In this document: positions 48,431 to 60,678 of the stretch, in pieces
Position numbering within the stretch: the stretch's first letter is position 1
How the letters are laid out: each line of letters starts with the position of its first letter
Assembly: GCA_034638255.1 (NCBI GenBank)
Contig: JAWPGT010000005.1
Span: 1,116,001-1,180,000, forward strand
From: Coprinus comatus
Taxonomy: Eukaryota; Basidiomycota; Agaricomycetes; Agaricales; Agaricaceae
DNA: 64,000 nucleotides
Direction of reading: 5' to 3'
The notes under the pieces: model-generated
Told to the model about the DNA's origin: nothing
Databases searched by the model: none
The model's input: only the letters and a program-made list of their open reading frames with translations
Made by a program: the position numbers and the translations under genes

Positions 48431-50062
48431 TTACAACAAATAAGCATTGGGCCTATCAAAAGGACCTGGATCCCGTGGTTCTGGGATGTCGTCGTCGTCG
48501 TCGTCATCATCGCCTGGATCTTTGTAGTCACCAAAGTCCCATTTGAAACAATCCTAGCAATACTGGTCAGCTGGGGAGTCGATTGGAAGAAACTGCTACA
48601 TACCATACAATCTTCCTCAATAATTGGTCCGGGTACTTCTCGTTTCTCTTTCTGTGACAGTTTATGATGTTTCTTATTCTTCCAGAACTTGAGCTTCTTC
48701 TTAAGCTTGTCCCACCAGTCCTCATCATCGTCATCGTCATCACCAGGAGGCCACTCTGGTACAGGCTCACCCCAGTCAACATCCTCAGCCTCCAACATCC
48801 TTGTGATCACAGCCTTGATAATGTGTGTTCTCACGTCGACATGCCACCCAAGTTTTCCAACTGTATCAAAGACAATACTCTTTCCTAGATGACACTTTGT
48901 ATCCAGTGCATAACCCGCTTGTGCACATGCCGACAAGAATCCGTTGCATGTACCCAATGGTATTGGATCACCAGTGTGGTAAACATGTGTGACGGCAAGG
49001 TGAGGATAAGCGGGATGATATGTACTACCAAATGAAGAAGGTAGCGGAGGAAATATGAGGTTAAGACGAGATGCTGCGAGTCGTTCACCTGGGGATTCGA
49101 AGGCGACAGCAGGAAGACCGTAGGTTGCTCCTAGTAAAGAGGCGAGAGCACCACCAAGAGAATGACCAGTGAGCCAGATGTTGGCATGCGGATATAGGTG
49201 TATTAAATCTTCAATCAATCGCTAAATCATGTCGAGCGTGAGTGGAGTGTGTGAATACTAATCAGGACCACTTACAACACCGTCAGAATAGAAGAGACTG
49301 TCGTCGATTAAAGCCTTGGAAAGGCAAGTGCTGTCGCATTGAAATTTACCAGCATAACAGTTGCAGACACCACGAAGAACCCAAGGCAAACTGCCTCGTG
49401 CACAACAGCATGAAAAGAGACTATAGGCATGATTAAGAGTCAGTTCGCTGGACCTCAAACAGTTACTCTTACAGGTTATCGTTGAACTTATCCTTCTTAG
49501 TTGTAGGCCCGTTTACCGTAGTTCCTTTAATAGAAAGGACAATAGTCGAATTATCGCCAGAGATAAAGACATGACCTCTGAAACCGTCATCAGTATCCTC
49601 CCAGCCAAAAGGGAAGCTCTAGATAACTTGTTAAGAACCAAGTACGATGTAAATTGTCGACTATATTCTTACATTGTTCCATGATTGATCAACGTCGTAC
49701 CAATTATGCCATCCTGGAAGAGCATATGCATTTCCAGCCATCCTTGCAAGTTGAGCCAGGGTATGCCGATGTTCCACATCCGGTCCTAGTACTTCTTTCG
49801 TATCCCATTCCAACTGGTCCAATGGGCTCTGCTCTAAGCGCATAGATTGTAGTCTGGCATTGTGAAGAGCCTCTATTGAGCGTGGACGATAAACAGTTGT
49901 TGGTCGCGCTTGAAGAGCTGGCTTGGTAGTTATGAGGGGATGGAGGTCTGTTGGCGATGATGTACGATGAAGCAGATGATGTGCAGTGAAGACTATCTGT
50001 TGGGGAACGAGAGCATTTGCGAGGAGGGGGATACAAGTGATTGTGAGCAGTCGAAGAAGCAT
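48431..50062 (-). CDS. ATG15: Autophagy lipase Atg15
   Basis: Starts [20 protein letters not shown] at 50062, an N-terminal signal-anchor. Blocks: [57 protein letters not shown], a Cys-rich segment with [32 protein letters not shown] (nucleophile Ser), [14 protein letters not shown] (Asp) and [11 protein letters not shown] (His). The product is a class-3 lipase delivered through the MVB pathway to the vacuole, where it dissolves autophagic-body membranes. The tail is unusual: two Asp runs, a basic patch ([17 protein letters not shown]) and an end [10 protein letters not shown]. Convergent with paralogue F. Confidence 0.93.
48488..48512. repeat. Trinucleotide repeat encoding poly-Asp in ATG15
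   Basis: A GTC repeat on the plus strand (GAC/GAT on the coding strand), giving eight consecutive Asp near the Atg15 C-terminus. Length likely varies between strains. Confidence 0.8.
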
Positions 50063-50258
50063 CAGACATGTCTCTGCCCAGACTGCAGTGCTTTATCACA
50101 CTTTGCCTTTTTTAGGTCATTGTCTGTAAAACCTTTGATGCGTTTACCCCACACTTTGATGCGGTACTAAACTGCTAAATCCTAATTATTGGTATGGAAG
50201 ACAACCAAAAAGAAAATGGGTTAAGCAATTATTCTCATACATATAGTAACTATTAAAG

Positions 50259-52130
50259 CTATTGCTCGGTTTGTCCTCCTACTAATCGTCCTTGAACATA
50301 TACCTTCGAGATATTCCTATCATCTCCACAAAACATAAACCTCTCAAGGTTCTCTTCCAATTTCTTCTTCTCTTCCTTCAAACCTTTACCAACACCCGCT
50401 TCTTTACCCCACAACCCCATCGCACCCATATTATCCAAAGTACTAACTATCAAAGCATCAAAACTCTTTCCTGAGGACAACGATCCAATTCGCTCTCTCA
50501 AACCACAAACATCAGCACCTCCAAGAGTAGCCAAATAGAATAGTGTTTGAATGGGTAGTTGCCGATTGGAAAATTTGTGAGTAGACGTTGGAAAAGGAGG
50601 TAAAGGTGAACATGAGTCGCTGGGTTTCATACTAATGACTTTGGATGCTATGGCTGCATCTCGGATTGCATTAAGCATTGAAACTGAGTAACCACCAGAA
50701 ACATCCGTTCCAAGTCCAACCTATGTTTGAATACTATCAGCAAAAAAAGTAAAAAGAGAGACAGTATATCTATACCTTTATACCCTCATCTAGATATTTT
50801 CCTATCGGTGCAACTCCACTTCTAAGATTAAAGTTACTTGTCGGACAATGACTAATTCCTGAATTCCTTTCCTTAATAATATCAATCTCAAATTTTGTAA
50901 GATGACATGCATGGGCCAAAATTGTAGTATCTCGAAGTAGTCCATGAACGTCGTAAATCTGTGCATAATAACCCCCATCCGGGAATAATTTAAGGGTATG
51001 TTTGATTTCCGATTCGTTTTCTGATATATGTGTTTGTATCCGAAGTCGTGGTTCATTAGGCCCTTTCCGTTCATTATCATCCACCAACTTGGACAGCGCG
51101 TCCAGCATCTCACTGGTGCAAGATATAGCAAACCGAGGAGTGATGATAGGCTGGACAAGTGGTTCCGGGGAAGTACCGATGCCCGCATGACTGGATACTG
51201 GTGGTAGCGATTGAATATGATTGATGACGCTTTGGGTATCAGCGATGGACGTTTTCACATCCTTCTCAATATAATAGGGCGGACTTTCCCCTTCACGATT
51301 CATATTGCATTTCTGTAGAGTCGATTAGCATGGTCAGACTATTACCAAGGCGCACGAGTTGGGGGCTATGACATACTCCAATGAAAGCTCTCTGGCCTGT
51401 AAGAGCGGAGTCAGATAATATCTTTAGTAGTTCCACAAAGGAAAAACGAACCTGCCTTATTAACGACGTCTGCCAAAACTTTAGTTGCATCCGCATGTAT
51501 AGTGCCGTAATAACAGCAAGTAGTTGTCTGTATTCGGGGTGAGCGTAAGTTGTCTTTACATAGGCTCCCTCTTTGTTGATACGTACTCCATAGTTGAGTG
51601 TCCGACGAACAACATCAGTATATGCCTCCTTCGCAAAATCCAAGTCCGCAAACTGGGCTTCTCTAGGAAATGTGACATTATTTAACCAATCCAAAAGTTC
51701 ATATTGGCCTCCGCTAACATCGTTCACGATATTTCAATTCTTGTTCCGATGTCACACAAACAGAAGTAACACTCACCAGCCAAGATTAGGGAACTGAGGA
51801 GCATGCTACATAAATCAAGTTTCCGGTATAAGAGTAAGTCCGAATAAATAGTTCCGACAGGGAAGGAAACAACGAAAGTTACCATACCGTATGAGTATCC
51901 ACGAAACCCGGAATAATAAACTCCCCCTTCTTCAACTTCACAACCTCCGCGGTCTTATAACCTTTCTCATTAAGTACATTCTCCAATTCATCCTCGTTAA
52001 CTTGTTCCAATAGCCAATCGACATTTCCAATAGGTCCGACAGCAAGCAAACACCTTGGTAGAACTTTCCAAGTTAAGGTATCAATAGGGGTAATCAATCC
52101 ACCGTAGAAGATCGTTGTAGAGCCTGACAT
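50259..52130 (-). CDS. GUD1: Guanine deaminase
   Basis: The start is the ATG at 52130 (MSGSTTIFYGGLITPIDTL). Amidohydrolase blocks: FIIPGFVDTHTHAPQ (HxH metal pair), LLDWLNNVTFPREAQFADLD, ITPRFAISCTSEMLDALSKL, RIQTHISENESEI, TTILAHACHL, GISHCPTSNFNLRSGVAPIG, GLGTDVSGGYSVSMLNAIRD. Converts guanine to xanthine and ammonia in the cytosol for purine catabolism. Several short introns, all in frame. It shares the window with two adenosine-deaminase-related genes, a loose purine-metabolism neighbourhood, but there is no sign of co-regulation. Confidence 0.95.
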
Positions 52131-53569
52131 GAGAGACAGAATGTAAAGTGTGCAAGACACGAGTGGGAGTGGCCCTGCGTTCGTTATAACTGTTCACCTA
52201 ATGAGCCGCGTCCCTTACATAAGGCATGATCTTGGATACCGAGTTGCATGGGATGATAAGGATAACAAAACCCTCATGAAGGACCTTATCGCTGGAGTGA
52301 CAAAGACTTGCTTTCCTTTTTTCTCTGTGAGGACCAAGATGACGATGTAACAGCGAGATAATGAATTGCTGGAAAATGCATCTAGTCCGCATATAGAGGG
52401 GTTCTTCCGATAATTATTGTCGGAGAAAGGAGGCACATTGGCCACTGGTTGATTATCCGAGCGATGTCCGAGCCGTTTCAAATATTGAGTGCATAATAAG
52501 TTTGACATCGGTTCATACAGTATCCACAAAAAACTAACCTTTGTTGAACAAACATCATTCAAAGTCACTGAAGCCTTGGTCGGGGCTCAGAAATGAAGTT
52601 GAAAGGTTGAATGTTATTGCTAGGGACGAGTGAAATTGCGCCAGAAACTTCATTAGAAGTAACCTAATCAAGCCTAAAGTTAGTTCTACTAGAAATGGAA
52701 TAATTGTGGTTGTCTGGAAGGGAGTATAAGTTTGAACTAATTATAGCCTAGTCTCGAATCTTCCGCGATTTATTATCATGATTCACCACTGAAAATTGAT
52801 TTTAAAATGTTGGCTGACAGTTGTAACGCGACGCCCAGCTTCAATCTGTAATGTTCTGTAGCTGTGAGAACAAGTCAGAGTTATTACATGTGCATACTAT
52901 CACACGAAATGCTAGTAGCCGACTTCTAGTTGTTTGAACTAAGAATGGATGTATTCAACTTTTATTCATATGGGAAAATTCCGTCTTGCTAGTCAATGCT
53001 AAGTATGCGTGTTTGACAGGTCGGATTGAAGGGTATGGATTAACAATCAACATGTCAACGTTTCAACACTCCTCCTAGGTTCTAGTTGGATTCGACTATA
53101 ATCTGTGGGATATGTGTGTGTTAAATCCTTACCATATTAACAATTGACCTACTTCACACTTTTTACATTCATATATGTTAGCACCAAAATATTTCCGGCT
53201 CCGAAACTTTCATGGAAGACCAGGGGGTAAAGGCATGGTCATGTGAGAGGACAAAAATACAACTCACCCATCTCTATATCATGACATAGACTCTTCATTA
53301 TTACCCTCTGACATCACCACGAGGCATGGGTCAAAAATTAAATGAAGCCAGAAGTCAGAAGAAATAATACCGAATGCAAATGAAATCGTACCTGGATTCT
53401 CATGGGTGTGATACCGTACAAGAGAACAATAGGTATGTAATAATATTACCAATGTCCAATTTCATCAAGCAACCAAGAACCTAACGACGTTTTGAGTCCG
53501 AGTGTTGTGTGTGCATTCTTTATTGCACGAGAAGAAGAATTCCTGCCGATGCTGATAGTACCTAAAACT

Positions 53570-53592
53570 TCTCTCTCTCTCTCTCTCTCTCC
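53570..53592. repeat. CT dinucleotide microsatellite
   Basis: About ten perfect CT units in the gene-poor interval. Confidence 0.9.
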
Positions 53593-55516
53593 GAATTCTT
53601 TTGACACTAGCTTGGCAACTTCTATCCTCATTTAAATTCCTGCGATTCACCAACATCAATTACACACACGAGACTCAAAACAAGAACAAGAATGAGAGAG
53701 ATTTCCTACTCTACTCCGCCATTTACATTTGATGGTTACCGAATCCCGATGAGAACAAGTGACATCTTCCATTATATTTATATTTATGAAGAAATAAGAC
53801 CATGTACATCATAAAGTCGTGCCAACATGGGGAACTTGGAATGCAATTGAACTATGAATGTGATTTTTGAATCGAGTTTATAATGAATCTGAGCGCTCAA
53901 TTTCATCAACAAAATGTGCACATGGCTCATAGCACTGAACAGTTAAATTATTTAAATGTTGATGAAGATGGAACGTCCGACGCCATCTTTTTTTGGATAC
54001 ACACAATTGGGATTTCTGGCAGGTCTTGTATTTCATTTCTTATGATTTGAGCTACTCCTAAGGCACAAAAGCCTCTTTGATACCCAAGTTCCTTGTACAT
54101 CGTAACGAGGTTACTGCTCTGTGGCTTTTGCTTCAAGCTTGAAGCGAGACAGATGAAAGATCGAGTCGGCAAAGTGGTTGCGGTTACCAGTAAAGGCCTA
54201 GAAGATGGATGTCACGAAATTGTCTACTTCTCATTCCTTTTTGGAAATCGTTTGAGGAACGTTAAAATGTTATCCGAAAAAGGCCAAGACAACACCCTAT
54301 ATAATTGTATGGATCCGACAACCACAGAGACAGGTATTCGAAGTAATCGGGGGAATGGAGGGTACATTTGAATTCATTCAACAAGATTTGAAACCGTTTT
54401 GGGGTAACAAACCCACTCATCTTCTTTGGAAACCGAGAGCGCCTTAGTAGCCAGTGGATTTTGATTGATGACAACTGGCGTGGCAGTTCGGTACACTTAC
54501 ATAGTAGGTCGTCATAGCTGAGCTAGAGCGGAGACAAGAGATTGGATACAATTATACTACCTACGAGAAGATCGTAAAGTGGCTTCACTGGATGTGGATC
54601 AGCAGCATCAGCTACTAAGCAGTTAGTACAATATTGTCTGTACCACTTGTCAGAAATAGGGTCTTCATTATTGATTCATTATTGAATGCGCCATAATATA
54701 GTGCGGAATATATACGCCGAGATTGGTTTTCAGTGTATTGATTGAACAATATGGAGAAAAAAGGCCATGTTGAATCACTTCCTTTTATCGTACATTGTGG
54801 TTACCTAAATTGTAAAGCATTTCGCACCTACCTGAGATACTTGCGATGAAACCTCGGAAATCTGGATAACGCCACTAAATCGAATTGAGATGTCCGCACA
54901 ACGGTCACTGGACACTGATAGGTACTTATTCCATCTTTAAGATTAAGTAGTTTGAAGAGTTGATGTGAACTCGGGTGATTTTTTCTTTAAACTGAAGCAA
55001 GTAACCTATTGCACATGTGATGTGTACAAAACTTAGTTTTGATTCATTGATCCAAATTACTTGGAATTTGGTAGGGCCTGTGATTCTCCTAATTGGCGTC
55101 ATCTGAAAACCTCGAGGCAGGAGCTAACTAATAATATATTACGGCATGATGATGGAGGCGTAAAGTCCAACAATCGAAGTTGAATATACCGTAGTTCCAG
55201 TATAACCACAAGTAATTATATATCCCCCTAACCGAAGTTGGGAGGGTATGTTTGGTGGGTAACGGCCAGGGTAGGGGCCAAAGACGGCGATTCTTTCCCC
55301 TATATACACCAAGAAAAGACCTCGCGGAAGAATCATCACATGAATCATGCCATGATGTCTTACATCCTTACGTTCAGTCCCGCAAAGCCGGTGGGAAAGT
55401 AAGTGCGGATTGTATAAAATCATAGACACCATTTGCAAAAAGATATACACGCTGTACCAGGCTGTACCTAAGACAAAGTGGATAATTTAAAAAAGTGATG
55501 GCATGGTGATATCACG

Positions 55517-55611
55517 ACGCGTGCATCATCAAGACGCGTTAATTAGACGCGACTGACGCGTCATTACGTCTCTTCCTTGTAGATGATGCAGTGGAATACC
55601 AGGAAACGCGT
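55517..55611. promoter_or_regulatory. Cluster of four ACGCGT (MCB) boxes
   Basis: Exact ACGCGT at 55517-55522, 55534-55539, 55556-55561 and 55606-55611. The third lies in a 10 bp palindrome TGACGCGTCA (55554-55563), and an ACGCGA variant sits between boxes two and three. ACGCGT is the MluI cell-cycle box recognised by MBF (Mbp1/Swi6) complexes. The nearest coding start is about 700 bp downstream at 56317. Confidence 0.55.
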
Positions 55612-56316
55612 CCAGGAGAGACTCACAATGAGGTATTGGTTGTAACTTGGGAGCTCAAGTGATCGGATACTTTAGCCAGATGCTGTCTAGTCCATACAGG
55701 TGGGGGAATACGAGATAGTGTGTAAGGTATAGCATCATAAGAGAGGCTGTGATACTCAAGCGGAAATAGATGCGGAAAGAACGAGCGAATGAGACATTTC
55801 GAATCAGTTGTTGCTTGTGCCAGTTCTCCCTTAATCGGAAAGCAGGGTAAGCAATCACATCTGGCAGCTGAAATGGCGTCGAAGAGTGCGACAAGCTTGA
55901 TGGGATGACATAAAACCCTTGTAGTGATCAAGCGCACACTGAAATACACCGGCCGCCATGTAATGTATGGAGGACGATAGATGGGGAACAAGTGGATGGT
56001 GCCATCACCATGAATACCTTGTGAAGTGGAACAGGCTTTCGACCCTGCGACTAGGTGATACGTTAAATATGAGACAAGGACACTGGACGAGTAGACTGTC
56101 GCTTTGTGTCATTATAAGCCGTGGTGCGTTGCCACGGGGTGGGGGAAGGAGATCGGCAGGGAGGTGCAGAGATCTTGTGAGAGTGACGGCGGCGTGACAT
56201 CTCCAGTAAATATATAAACATTTTTCTATCATTCTCAGCCCTCCGGTGTCCCCCTCCATCCCACAAGGCACTGTGCTAGGTAGTCGTCCTCGCCAGCCTC
56301 GTCGCCAGCGTCCACG

Positions 56317-57070
56317 ATGCCTTCTCTCCGCCGCACCGCATCCTCCCCTGCCGTGCGCTCGTCTCCTTATAGGTACTCGAGCTCACAATCCTCTTCCACC
56401 TCACTTCGCAAACGTGGTCATAGGCGGCCTTCCGCCCAGACCGCAGAAAGGCGTGTGCTCGCCGACATCGATTGGTGGAAGGTGACAGAAGGACAATGTG
56501 ATCCCAATGCTGTTGATGGCACTCACCTCGATGGGCACCACTCAAATGTCGTTGAGGATCTACTGGATGCGGCTGCTTTGGTAAACATCGATGCAAGCAT
56601 AGGACTTCCATCAACCATTGTGTCCTTGCCTTGGGATTTGGACAATTCTTTTGACGACGGCTCAGAGGTACATTGAATAGAACTTTGCCATGATATCACG
56701 CAGGTTCTCACCCATTCTCATCATTTAGCTTCTTCACCCTCTACCCACAGAGCAGTTTGCGGCTCTTGCTATATCACCTTCCACACCAACTTGTCATGGT
56801 CGTGAATCCTCGTCTTCCTCTGTAGAGTCTAGTCCCACATGTGGGGAAACTATTCTCGAAGACGTTTTCCTGGAGTTAGAGATGGGTTTCATGGATTCGA
56901 CCTTACCGCCTCTTCCAATTATCAGACGTGCTCCCCGTAAAGCACCTGCACTGTCCCTAGCTCGTTCATTCACTTTTGCGGACACGTTTTCCCTACGTGC
57001 CGATATCTCCCGCCGTTATGCTGACTTTGCTATCTCGCCACTGTCCTCGGCACCTACTTTCTTTGACTGA
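56317..57070 (+). CDS. Orphan hypothetical protein, 230 residues
   Basis: Two exons (56317-56667 and 56729-57070) join in frame. The N-terminus is Ser/Arg-rich (MPSLRRTASSPAVRSSPYRY), followed by RVLADIDWWKVTEGQCDP, an acidic middle (DLDNSFDDGSELL) and a conserved-looking C-terminal block (PPLPIIRRAPRKAPALSLAR, SFTFADTFSLRADISRRYAD, FAISPLSSAPTFFD). I do not recognise the family. Several SP/TP dipeptides could be CDK sites. It has a TATATAAA box about 100 bp upstream and an MCB cluster about 700 bp upstream, so cell-cycle expression is a guess worth testing. No signal peptide or membrane segment. Confidence 0.65.
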
Positions 57071-58689
57071 GGATAGAAGCCCCTATCCAAATTCGCAGAA
57101 GAAATACCACTATTACCCACTTCAAAAGAACTCCTTCGCCAGACGGATTTACAAACAAGATGGTCAACCCTCAACTTTCAAGCTATCAAGCATTTTCACT
57201 CATCTCTTTGCTGCCCATCTTCATCTGCTCATGAATTCTTCTGCAATTTCACATTCTCATCAACTTCATCTCTTACAATCTTGCCCTATCTCTTTCTCAT
57301 CTCTTGTTTATTCATTTCACACGCATCATTGAAACGAAACACCTTCAATCTTCATGTCTTCACTCGTGCATAATTGTTTTTGATTTATCTTACAGTTTCA
57401 GCTGCTGAAAAAAAAAAACTGGGCGCATATCACCATGAATCGTGGTTCAACCCAGAAGCGCATTTGCGCAAAACAGCACGTTGAGCAACGAATCTTGATG
57501 ACTTACGTTACATTTCTTCAACGTTCATGTCTTTTATTCTTGTATCTTTGTTCATTCCCAAAAGCTTTTAGCATACATCGACGAATCGAAGTATCCCTCA
57601 TCTTATTGTTCCTTTGTCCTTTCTCTCCCCGTCTGTAACGATTAGATATGCCACTCTGTTTTGAATATCTCGATGTCCTATCATGTGTAACGCATAACGA
57701 ATGAATAGAAAAAATCATGTTTTTCTATCAACGCATTCCTGAACGGCTATCTCTTGTGATTCTTGATTAGTGCGCTTCCTTTCCTTCGCTACAACCCATC
57801 GATCCGACAATGCCGAACTGTATGGACATGTGTGGTATATTCCTAGATATAAACTCACACCTTCTGCAGTCTATTCGCTGAGAAAGAAAAATTCAAATCG
57901 AAGGGAGGGAGAATCACCGAGAACGGCATTTTGTATATTGAAATTCTGAAATTCTAAAACTCCGGATACGTCTTAGAATCAAGGAAGAATGTATTAAAGA
58001 TTCCCATATGTGTATACATGTAAATCAAAAAGATCAAAGGAAAGAGCGAAGTTATTAGGGCCCCTCAAGTATGTGCCTGGGATATGATGCATATGATGAT
58101 GTGATTTTTTTTTGATATCAGACTCCGGAATGTACTACGTTTGACACAATACAATGGACAGGTGGGTTCTGGATTTGTTTTCTTGTGTCTTTTCCCCGAG
58201 TAAATTATGTACATACTGTATATCAGTAGGTTTGTTGATACCAGCCGTCAAATATCGAGACTAGAAGGATGATGAAATCAAAAAAGAAAAAAAAGGAAAA
58301 CAAATAAAAATACAAGTCTGAGTGATTTGATTTGATTGATTTTTGGGAACAGGATAGGGATAGTGAGGATGTTGAGACAAAATGCAAGGGAGCAGGGAAA
58401 GTGAGTGAGAGGAAGAGGAAGAGTGAGATCAGTATTATTAAAAAAAGGAAGATTATAACATGTATGGTATGCATCTGGTTAATGGAATTTTGCAAAAAAG
58501 GAGAAAGCGTGTGCAGGCGTTTTATATCAGAATCCAGATTATGTCGCATCAAAAAGGTCATCAAAAGTTTTCCCTGAACTTGGTATTTGAAACCAAGTTT
58601 TAGAAAAAACCGATATGACCAATGATCTACCTGGTACACACAAGAGAATTCGGACATTTGTGTGTGTGTTCGAAGTTTCGGTTTCAGTT
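57071..58689. other. Intergenic region downstream of the orphan gene
   Basis: About 1.6 kb between the orphan gene and the 3' end of the guanylyltransferase gene. A homopolymer A run lies near 57409-57419. The 58223-58657 minus-strand frame is T-rich on its coding strand and looks like noise. Nothing else supportable. Confidence 0.5.
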
Positions 58690-60480
58690 TTAGCGATTCA
58701 TCCCTGCTATAATGGTTGGACCAGCGACTTTACTCCATTTTGAAGAAGCAAGTGAACCATAGCGTAGTTCTAATGGAGGGATTGGTACAGGCATTGATGT
58801 TGGCATTCCACGTTGTTGCTGAGGTGGTGGTGCGTGAAGTGATGGCTGCTGCTGCTGCGGTGGTGGTTGTCCCTGACGCATTTTCCAAGCATTGCGAACT
58901 GCATCCGATCTTTGCAATAGCTGAAAAAAAAGTAGATGATAATCATGAGTTTTATTCTTGAGTACTCAAAAAAAAATGAATTACTTACTGCTTCTTTCTC
59001 AACACCCTCAGCAATACTTTGTATGATATTTTCAACAACACTAACGTGATTTCCATTAGGTTTATCATCTCTGAATCGCATCATCCGCCATCGGTTTATC
59101 TCTGAATCCCAGTGAACTTCAACAATTCGATCATCAACTTGTTCTCCAGAGAGTTTCCAACTGAAAAATGAAAATTGTGAGTACAATTTTAAGCCATCCT
59201 AAATAGTAACAAAAATATATAATTACTTCTCCCATTCATCGTCATCCATATACATCTCATCATATTGTTCGTATTTGGCTTGACCTCTCTCATCTCCACA
59301 CCATACATGCAAAAGGAAGAGAGGCCTCGCTAGAAAGTCGGGTTTACTGGGGTCTTGCCTAAGTGGTGGGAAACGAAGTACGAGCTTAAAATCTATTGAG
59401 TTTTCTGAAGGAGGTTTCCATTTCAATCTGTCATGTTGCAAAATGAGATTCATAAAAGTAAGAATATATAACAAAGAAGCGTACATATTCTTATCTGTCC
59501 CAGGTGAATATGGTGTATTGACACAGGTATAAATCAACCCATCGGTCTCATGTTGGAGATTTGGCATTTCATCGAAGACAGTTTTGACGTGGTAAGAAAA
59601 GGCGATGGGTTTCACCTTGACACTAAGCGACATTCAGCAAGATATTTACAGATAACCATGAATATTTACATACTCAAAAGGTCGTTGTGCAGCCATATGA
59701 GGATGGTCTACCATCATTTTGGCGTACGGTTTATAGAACCAAGCATTCAATCTCTAAAAAATGCTTCCTCAGTTGTTATATCATGGTGCAAAGATTGTAG
59801 CCACTGACACCATAACGTTTGTCAAGAGTTTTCGACATGACATTCTGACTATCTGCGACAAGGCAATCAAATGCAAGGTACCGAAGAGTCTCCTACGGGG
59901 TTGTTAATGATAAGAAGAAGCAAGTGAAAATGGCAGAACATGCCTGTTTGGTTTTCGGGTCAACGTCAATCACCAATTCTCCGTCTACTAAAGTATCCAA
60001 TAGGGGTTTGACGGGATTTTCGTGATGTGGAAAATAGAGACCTTCCACTTGACGGTATGTGTTGTGGCGGTCAATCTAGCAAGGCCATTAACGGTCGAAT
60101 ATAGTTCAATTTGGTGGACTACGCACGAGAAATATTGTCTGTTCTCCGGTAGTACTATCCGTCAAAACGAACAAAAGCACACGAACGCCATCCGACTTTT
60201 CGCATACCCAAAAACTAGTCGAGTTATCAGCCAACGTTAAAGGCGCGAATTCCAACAACGAACTCTTGTGATTCTAGTCTTGCGATATCCTTGATAGAGA
60301 AACTGACGGGTTGGCTTCCAGGAAATCTGAAAGTGGTGGTTAGCCGGACGTCGTGTTGCTAACGACCAGGTTTAACCTTTCATGGTCTAGTTGGCATAGA
60401 TGAGCCACTCGTTTCTTAAGCCAGCGTTCGTGTTCAGAATTACGAGGAATGGGTATTCCAGGAAGATCTGGGATGGTCAT
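58690..60480 (-). CDS. CEG1: mRNA-capping enzyme guanylyltransferase
   Basis: Starts [20 protein letters not shown] at 60480. Nucleotidyltransferase motifs: the active-site lysine in [14 protein letters not shown] (KxDG), [57 protein letters not shown], and the OB-fold end [20 protein letters not shown] with [16 protein letters not shown]. It adds GMP to the 5' diphosphate end of nascent Pol II transcripts in the nucleus. The C-terminus carries a Pro/Gln-rich extension ([19 protein letters not shown]) that is probably disordered. Seven or so short introns, all in frame. Confidence 0.95.
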
Positions 60481-60678
60481 GGTAGCTCAACGCGTTCTTT
60501 GCTTATTTGAATTGAGCAGCGGCCAATGGAGTCATCGCTTATGTAACACTACAGCAACTACGCGTCGCCAGCACTCATTAGCATTTCTGAATGTTCAGTC
60601 CGAGAAGGTGATATTACATTGAGCTGTAGGGAAAAGGACAAAGGCGTGCAACACATGTAGGGTATTAAAATGACAAAA

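Larger units (their letters stand above)
52131..56316. other. Gene-poor interval of about 4.2 kb
   Basis: The longest stretch without a defensible gene. Open frames (e.g. 52215-52568, 53948-54172, 54093-54371, 55139-55450, 55623-55991) lack domains, several begin at non-ATG codons, and no splice joins extend them. It contains a CT microsatellite and an MCB cluster listed separately. A TATATAAA element at 56211-56218 belongs to the orphan gene at 56317. A lncRNA or rapidly evolving small genes cannot be excluded. Confidence 0.5.

Noticed and set aside
53948..54371. Overlapping frames on both strands as small genes
   Set aside because: The minus-strand frame starts at a non-ATG codon, neither shows a domain, and neither extends by splicing.
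55139..55450. Minus-strand frame next to the MCB cluster as a cell-cycle gene
   Set aside because: Starts at GTG, composition looks random, no homologous motif; kept only as a possibility in the MCB finding.
58223..58657. 144-residue hydrophobic minus-strand frame
   Set aside because: Phe/Ser/Leu richness reflects a T-rich non-coding stretch; no family resemblance.
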